NCBI GenBank assembly: GCA_025458665.1
Contig: JALOSG010000103.1
Coordinates: 1 to 9,113, forward strand
Reading direction: 5' to 3'
Length of the DNA stretch: 9,113 nt
DNA from: Serpentinimonas sp.
GTDB taxonomy: Bacteria > Pseudomonadota > Gammaproteobacteria > Burkholderiales > Burkholderiaceae_C
Below the pieces are notes generated by a model. That model was not told where the DNA came from. It saw only the letters and a list, made by a program, of their open reading frames with translations, and did no database searches. Position 1 is the stretch's first letter. Each line of letters starts with the position of its first letter. Below, piece after piece: positions 4,649-9,113 of the stretch. A program made the translations under genes and the position numbers.

Positions 4649-7540
4649 TCAGAGCGGGCCGGGCCGCCCGAAGAGGTAGCCCTGGAAGGCGTGGCAACCC
4701 ATGGCCACCAACCTATCGCGCTGGCCTTCGGTTTCCACGCCCTCGGCCACCACGTCCATTTCCAGGCTGGCAGCCAGTTGGAGGATGGTATGGGCAATGG
4801 CGGCGTCGTTGGGGTCGGTGAGCAAATCCCGCACAAAGGACTGGTCGATCTTGAGCTGCGACAGCGGCAGGCGCTTCAGGTAGCTGAGCGAGGAGTAGCC
4901 GGTGCCAAAGTCGTCGAGGGCAAAGCGCACACCCAGGGCGGCGAGTTGCTCCATCTTCACCACGGTGTCCTCGATATCGTGGAGCAGCAGACTCTCCGTC
5001 AATTCCAGCTTGAGGCGATCTGCGCGGGCGCCCGCGCTGTCCAGCAGGGCCGCCACCTCCCGGACAAACTCGGGCTGGCGCAACTGGCGCGCACTCAGGT
5101 TCACAGCCAGGGTCCACTCCGCGCGCAGCGGGTCGGCGGACCAAACGGCGAGTTGTCGGCACGCCTGTTCCAGCACCCAGTGGCCCAGGGCCAGAATCAG
5201 GCCGGTCTGCTCGGCGACGGGAATGAATTCAGCCGGCGAGACGATGCCCCGCTCCGGATGCTTCCAGCGCAGCAGCGCCTCGTAGCCCATGGTGTGGCCG
5301 TGGGCGTGGACAACGGGCTGGAAATGCAGCAGGAACTGTTGGTCGCGAAGGGCGGTGCGCAGATCGCGCTCCAGTGCCGAGCGCTGCAACACGACCGACT
5401 GCATGTGCGGATCGAAAAAACGCACCGTGTTGCGTCCCGCCGCTTTGGCTTGGTACATGGCCAGATCGGCGCGCTTGAGTATGTCCTCGATGCGCTCGTC
5501 GTGACCCCGGAAGAGCGTGATGCCGATGCTGGGCGTGTTGTGGTAGGGGAAACCGCCGAGCGGGTAGGGTGCGTTGAGGGTCTGCAGGATTTTCTGCCCG
5601 ACGTGGTTGGCGTACAGGGCCGCCTCATCGCCCTCGCTGGCCAGCCCCTCCAGAAGCACCACGAACTCGTCGCCGCCCAGCCGCGCCACGGTGTCTTCTT
5701 CGCGCACGGCTTCCAGCAGACGCTGGCCCACCTGGTGCAGCAACAGGTCGCCCACATCGTGGCCCTGCGTATCGTTCAAGTCCTTGAAGTTGTCCAGGTC
5801 GATGAAGCACACCGCCCCCCAGCTGTTGCGCCGCATGCTGCTGACCTGCGCCTGCTCCAGCCGGTCCTGGAACAGGCGGCGGTTGCACAGACCCGTGAGG
5901 GAATCGTAGAACGCCAGGCGCTCCACCTCGGCTTCGGCGGCCTTGCGCTGGGTGATGTCGTAGGCCACACCCAACACGCCCAGGGGCTGACCCGCATTGT
6001 TGAACACGGCCCGCTTGATGACGGCGAACACACCCTTGGGGCCACCGGCATACAGGGGCAGGTGCTGCTCGTACTCCACCGTTTTGCCGCTCTCCAGGGC
6101 CTGCTGGTCGGTGGCGGCATAAGCGTCTACCGTGTGCTCCCCGGAACCATTGAGTTCCTCCACCGTACGCCCCACCGCATCTTCCATCTGCACGCCAAAT
6201 GCCCGGGCCACCTCGCGGTTGCACAGTACGAAGCGGCCCCGCAGGTCTTTGAACCAGAGCCTGCCGGGCACGGCGTCGAACAGCGTTCGAAAGCGCGCCT
6301 CGCTCTCTTCGAGTTGCCTCTCCAGCCGCCGGCGCGAGGTGAGGTCGGACAAGGTGCCGGAAATGCGAACCGCCTGGCCCTGGGCGTTTCGCACGATGAA
6401 GCCCCTGTCCAGCACAGCGATGGCGTGGCCGTCCTTGTGCTGCATGCGGAACTCGATCTCGAAACTCTTGTGCCCCTCGTCCAGAGCGGCCTGTAACTCG
6501 GCATGCACACGCAGGCGGTCCAGCGGGTGCGTGAATTGTCCCCACAACTTCACGGTGGCTGGCAGCTCGTTGGGCACCAAGCCCAGAATCTCCCACCAGC
6601 GCGGGGCAAAGTAGGCCTCATCCGTCTCGATGTTCCAGTCGAAGGCGCCGTCGTTGGAGCCTTGCAGCACCAGCTTCAGGCGCTCCTCGCTCTCGCGCAG
6701 TGCCTGCGCCACCTGAAAGTGGTCGGTCACATCGCTGTAGGTGCGCACCCAGCCGCCGGAAGCCAGCTGGCGGGTGCGTACCTCCAGTTGCCGGCCATGG
6801 CGGCCCCGGCGGCTGTAGATGTGCGGCGTGTCCTGTGTGCCTTCGGTCAGCTCGGCCGCCAGCAGAATGCTCTCCAGGCTGACATCGCCAAAGTCCCCGC
6901 GCGCGTGCTGCAGCCTCACCACGTCGGCCAGAGCGGGCTGGTGGCCCAGGTCCTGCGGGCTCAAGCCCAGCATGTCCATGGCCGTCTGGTTGGCATAGAC
7001 CAGACGCTGTTCGGCATTGAACTGAGCCACCCCTTGAGACAGGCTGGCCAACGTCACCTCCAGCAGGTTGGTCTGCAGGTGCGCCTCCAGGTTGGCGTGG
7101 CGCAGCGAATCGGCGGCGGCCTTCTGCTCGGTGATGTCCTGGTTGTAGCCATACCAGGAAACGCTGCCATCGGGTTCGGGATAAGGGTTGGCGGTGCTGG
7201 AAAGCCAGCGCTCCCTGCCGTCGGGCAGCAGCACGCGGTACTGCCCGGTCCAGGGTGCCTGCTCGGCCACGGAAGCGCGCAGGCCCTCCAGGCAGTGGTT
7301 GTAGTCGTCGGGGTGTATGCGGCGGAAAAGTGGTGCAGCGTTGTCGCGGATTTCGTCCGCGGACAGCGCAAAGAGCGTACGCAGCGCTTCGCTGGCAAAT
7401 GGCACGCTGAACCAGCCGCGCGGGTCCCGGCGCATCTGGAACAACATACCGGGAACCCGGCTGGTCAGGCGCTGGACGAAATCCAGTTGCTGCTGGATAG
7501 CCTGAGGGGCCCGCGTTTCGTCGAACTTATCCGCGCCCAT
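4649..7540 (-). CDS. Four-PAS GGDEF-EAL protein (cyclic di-GMP synthesis and/or breakdown)
   Basis: A 963-residue protein with no signal peptide or membrane helix, so a cytoplasmic sensor. Four PAS modules precede the output: about 20-145 (ending YGYNQDITEQK), 155-275 (PAS_7-like, SQGVAQFN to GGWVRTYSDVT), 285-403 (PAS_3-like, NDGAFDWNIETD to GTLSDLT) and 415-535 (PGRLWFKD to GVAYDITQRK). The GGDEF domain (about 540-710) has FIDLDNFKDLND, the inhibitory I-site R613-D616 five residues before G622-G-D-E-F626, and no degenerate positions. The EAL domain (about 720-963) keeps E754-A-L, N814, E846, D876-D877, K897 and E933, the residues needed for phosphodiesterase activity, plus DDFGTGYSS (loop 6). 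Both activities are therefore possible; which dominates is unknown. The ATG at 7540 overlaps the receptor gene by 14 bases; an alternative GTG at 7582 would add 14 residues and overlap by 56. Neither has a strong ribosome site, which points to translational coupling. Confidence 0.94.
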   Translation of the reverse strand: MGADKFDETRAPQAIQQQLDFVQRLTSRVPGMLFQMRRDPRGWFSVPFASEALRTLFALSADEIRDNAAPLFRRIHPDDYNHCLEGLRASVAEQAPWTGQYRVLLPDGRERWLSSTANPYPEPDGSVSWYGYNQDITEQKAAADSLRHANLEAHLQTNLLEVTLASLSQGVAQFNAEQRLVYANQTAMDMLGLSPQDLGHQPALADVVRLQHARGDFGDVSLESILLAAELTEGTQDTPHIYSRRGRHGRQLEVRTRQLASGGWVRTYSDVTDHFQVAQALRESEERLKLVLQGSNDGAFDWNIETDEAYFAPRWWEILGLVPNELPATVKLWGQFTHPLDRLRVHAELQAALDEGHKSFEIEFRMQHKDGHAIAVLDRGFIVRNAQGQAVRISGTLSDLTSRRRLERQLEESEARFRTLFDAVPGRLWFKDLRGRFVLCNREVARAFGVQMEDAVGRTVEELNGSGEHTVDAYAATDQQALESGKTVEYEQHLPLYAGGPKGVFAVIKRAVFNNAGQPLGVLGVAYDITQRKAAEAEVERLAFYDSLTGLCNRRLFQDRLEQAQVSSMRRNSWGAVCFIDLDNFKDLNDTQGHDVGDLLLHQVGQRLLEAVREEDTVARLGGDEFVVLLEGLASEGDEAALYANHVGQKILQTLNAPYPLGGFPYHNTPSIGITLFRGHDERIEDILKRADLAMYQAKAAGRNTVRFFDPHMQSVVLQRSALERDLRTALRDQQFLLHFQPVVHAHGHTMGYEALLRWKHPERGIVSPAEFIPVAEQTGLILALGHWVLEQACRQLAVWSADPLRAEWTLAVNLSARQLRQPEFVREVAALLDSAGARADRLKLELTESLLLHDIEDTVVKMEQLAALGVRFALDDFGTGYSSLSYLKRLPLSQLKIDQSFVRDLLTDPNDAAIAHTILQLAASLEMDVVAEGVETEGQRDRLVAMGCHAFQGYLFGRPGPL

Positions 7541-9113
7541 CTCTGCGCTCAGCACCCTGGTAGGCCACACGGGCGTGGCCACGGGTGGCGCTCAGCTGCA
7601 AGGGCGGATGCCCGCCAGAGGCACCCCCATCGAGCCGGAATACAGCCACCACCTCGGCCAGTCGCTGCGCCTGTTCACGCAGGCTCTCGGCGGCGGCCGC
7701 GCTCTGCTCCACCAGCGCCGCATTCTGCTGGGTCATCTGGTCCAACTGCCCGACCGCCGCATTGACCTCGGAGATACCCTGGGACTGCTCGCTCGAGGCC
7801 GTGGTGATCTCGCCGATGAAAGAGGACACCTTGTCGGCGTTGGCGACGATATCGCGGATGGTTTTCCCTGCCTCCTGCACCAGTGCCGTTCCCGCGCCTA
7901 CCCGCTCCACGCTGGTGCCAATCAGCTCCTTGATCTGGCGCGCCGCCTCGGCACTGCGCTGGGCAAGGCTGCGCACCTCACCGGCCACCACGGCGAAGCC
8001 GCGTCCCGCCTCGCCGGCCCGGGCGGCCTCCACCGCCGCGTTCAAGGCCAGGATGTTGGTCTGGAATGCGATACCGTCGATCACGCCGATGATGTCGGCA
8101 ATGCGCCGACTGCTCTGCTGGATGTCTTCCATGGTGGTCACCACCTGCCCCACCACCGCACCACCGCGTTGCGCCACGCCAGCGTTCTCGATGGCCATGC
8201 GGCTGGCGGCCTGGGCCGCTTCGGCGGACTGCCTGACGTTGGTGGTGAGCTGCTCCATGCTGGAGGCGGTTTCCTCCAGGCTGCTGGCAGCGGCCTCTGT
8301 GCGTGCACTGAGGTCCTGGTTGCCGCTGGCTATTTCCTCGCTTGCCACCCCAATGCTGTCGGTGGCCGTCCGCACAGAAGTCACGATGCGCCGCAGTGAG
8401 TTCTGCATGTCGGCCAGGCAACGCATGAGTTCGGCCACTTCGTCCTTGCCCGAGAGATCGGCCTGGGTGGTGAGATCACCCCGGGCGATGGACACGGCCA
8501 GGCCACGGGCCTGCTCCAGCGGCCGGCAGATGCTGCTCATGTTGGCCAGCGTTGTGGGTACCACGACCACAGCCGCCACACCCACTGCCGCGAGAAACAC
8601 CCAGAGCACCTGCTGCCCTGTTCTTTGCGCTTGAAGGTAGGCGTCGCCCACCTCTGCGGCCAGCGACTCCTCCAGCTTGACCAGCGCCGCGTCGATAGCA
8701 TCGAACGCGGCATAGGCGTCGCGCATCAGCCCGCTGGCGGTGGCAGCGGAGTCGAACACGCCATCTTCCAGCCGCTGCGCCACGGGCGCCGTGGCTTTCA
8801 CATAAATATCCAGCTGCGTCTGCAGTTCACGGGCAAAGGCGTCGTCCTCATCGGGCTCCCCGCTGAGTATGGCCTCCAGGTCCGTGCGCAACAGCGCTGC
8901 GGTCTGCTCCCAGCGCTTGCGGCTTTCGGCCACCCGCTCGGGGCGCTCGTACTGGATGATCATGTCGCGCTCATGGCGGCGCAACACACCAAAGCCGGCC
9001 TGCAGCTTGCTCAGGACCAGCGCTTCTTCGAACGAGTGCTCCACCAGGTCCACGTTGAACGCCTGGATGCGGTTCACACCCCACAGCCCGGCGGCACCCA
9101 CCATCAACAGAAG
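7527..9113 (-). CDS. Methyl-accepting chemotaxis protein, N-terminus cut by right window edge
   Basis: A transmembrane chemoreceptor that signals to CheA/CheW. Residues are counted from the ATG at 9107, but the frame continues to the edge with leucine codons belonging to a first membrane helix, so the true start lies outside. The periplasmic sensor (about 15-160) is a helical bundle without cysteines, containing RRHERDM (43-49) and resembling four-helix-bundle ligand domains. TM2 is about 165-188 and HAMP about 190-245. The signalling coiled coil (about 255-490) has a methylation-type site around E278-E279 (ASSLEETASS) and the hallmark hairpin tip IDGIAFQTNILALNAAVEAA (343-362) followed by RAGEAGRGFAVVAGEVRSLAQRS. 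The tail ends ERRDGRG, without the NWETF-type CheR/CheB docking pentapeptide. No other che genes are in view, so it probably feeds a signalling array encoded elsewhere. Ligand unknown; a small organic acid would fit related bundles but is speculative. Confidence 0.95.
   Translation of the reverse strand, partial: LLLMVGAAGLWGVNRIQAFNVDLVEHSFEEALVLSKLQAGFGVLRRHERDMIIQYERPERVAESRKRWEQTAALLRTDLEAILSGEPDEDDAFARELQTQLDIYVKATAPVAQRLEDGVFDSAATASGLMRDAYAAFDAIDAALVKLEESLAAEVGDAYLQAQRTGQQVLWVFLAAVGVAAVVVVPTTLANMSSICRPLEQARGLAVSIARGDLTTQADLSGKDEVAELMRCLADMQNSLRRIVTSVRTATDSIGVASEEIASGNQDLSARTEAAASSLEETASSMEQLTTNVRQSAEAAQAASRMAIENAGVAQRGGAVVGQVVTTMEDIQQSSRRIADIIGVIDGIAFQTNILALNAAVEAARAGEAGRGFAVVAGEVRSLAQRSAEAARQIKELIGTSVERVGAGTALVQEAGKTIRDIVANADKVSSFIGEITTASSEQSQGISEVNAAVGQLDQMTQQNAALVEQSAAAAESLREQAQRLAEVVAVFRLDGGASGGHPPLQLSATRGHARVAYQGAERRDGRG

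Noticed and set aside
3194..6496. An 1100-codon open frame on the plus strand opposite the peptidase and GGDEF-EAL genes
   Set aside because: It runs antisense across two well-identified genes and the gap between them. Its translation is rich in H, Q, G and V with no recognisable domain, as expected when high-GC codon bias removes stops from the opposite strand.
6503..7765. A 420-codon plus-strand open frame opposite the PAS region and the receptor tail
   Set aside because: Same antisense compositional artefact; it crosses the overlap of two real genes and has no protein-like features.
7585..8634. Long plus-strand open frames opposite the chemoreceptor gene
   Set aside because: They are antisense to highly conserved HAMP and signalling-domain codons and look like low-complexity A/S/R-rich shadow translations.
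9105..9107. ATG at 9107 as the true start of the chemoreceptor
   Set aside because: The frame continues upstream to the window edge with leucine codons. The protein would otherwise begin in the middle of the first membrane helix without a charged N-terminus.

Overview
The window is high-GC, densely coded DNA with the codon texture of a betaproteobacterium, most likely Burkholderiales of the Comamonadaceae type (Acidovorax, Hydrogenophaga and similar). This placement is an inference from the glutamate-cysteine ligase, which is the roughly 430-residue 'ferrooxidans-type' GshA rather than the E. coli family, from its linkage to gshB, and from overall protein style. I see no rRNA, tRNA, insertion sequence, phage gene or CRISPR array, and no stretch above 300 bases without a gene.

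Layout. Positions 1-1755 (minus strand) hold the glutathione pathway: gshA (460-1755) followed by the 5' part of gshB (1-460, cut by the left edge), joined by a one-base stop/start overlap. A 166-base divergent intergenic region (1756-1921) carries a perfect 16-bp palindrome and AT-rich promoter-like elements. It serves gshA to the left and a 12-helix MFS transporter (1922-3094, plus strand) to the right. The transporter converges on the next block across 39 bases (3095-3133), where a GC-rich hairpin lacks a U-tract.

Positions 3134-9113 (minus strand) form one tightly packed block, read from right to left. It contains a methyl-accepting chemotaxis receptor (7527 to beyond the right edge), a soluble four-PAS GGDEF-EAL protein with intact diguanylate cyclase, I-site and phosphodiesterase motifs (4649-7540, overlapping the receptor gene by 14 bases), and an M20-family dipeptidase-like hydrolase (3134-4630, 18 bases further on).

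How they may work together: gshA and gshB encode the two consecutive steps of glutathione synthesis. The receptor and the c-di-GMP protein are plausibly co-translated and could link chemosensing to the motile/sessile switch. The peptidase shares the transcription direction and may simply be a co-transcribed housekeeping enzyme. Most of the window is ordinary chromosomal content. The items most worth a second look are the receptor/c-di-GMP gene overlap and the palindrome in the divergent region. I found no convincing undescribed system.
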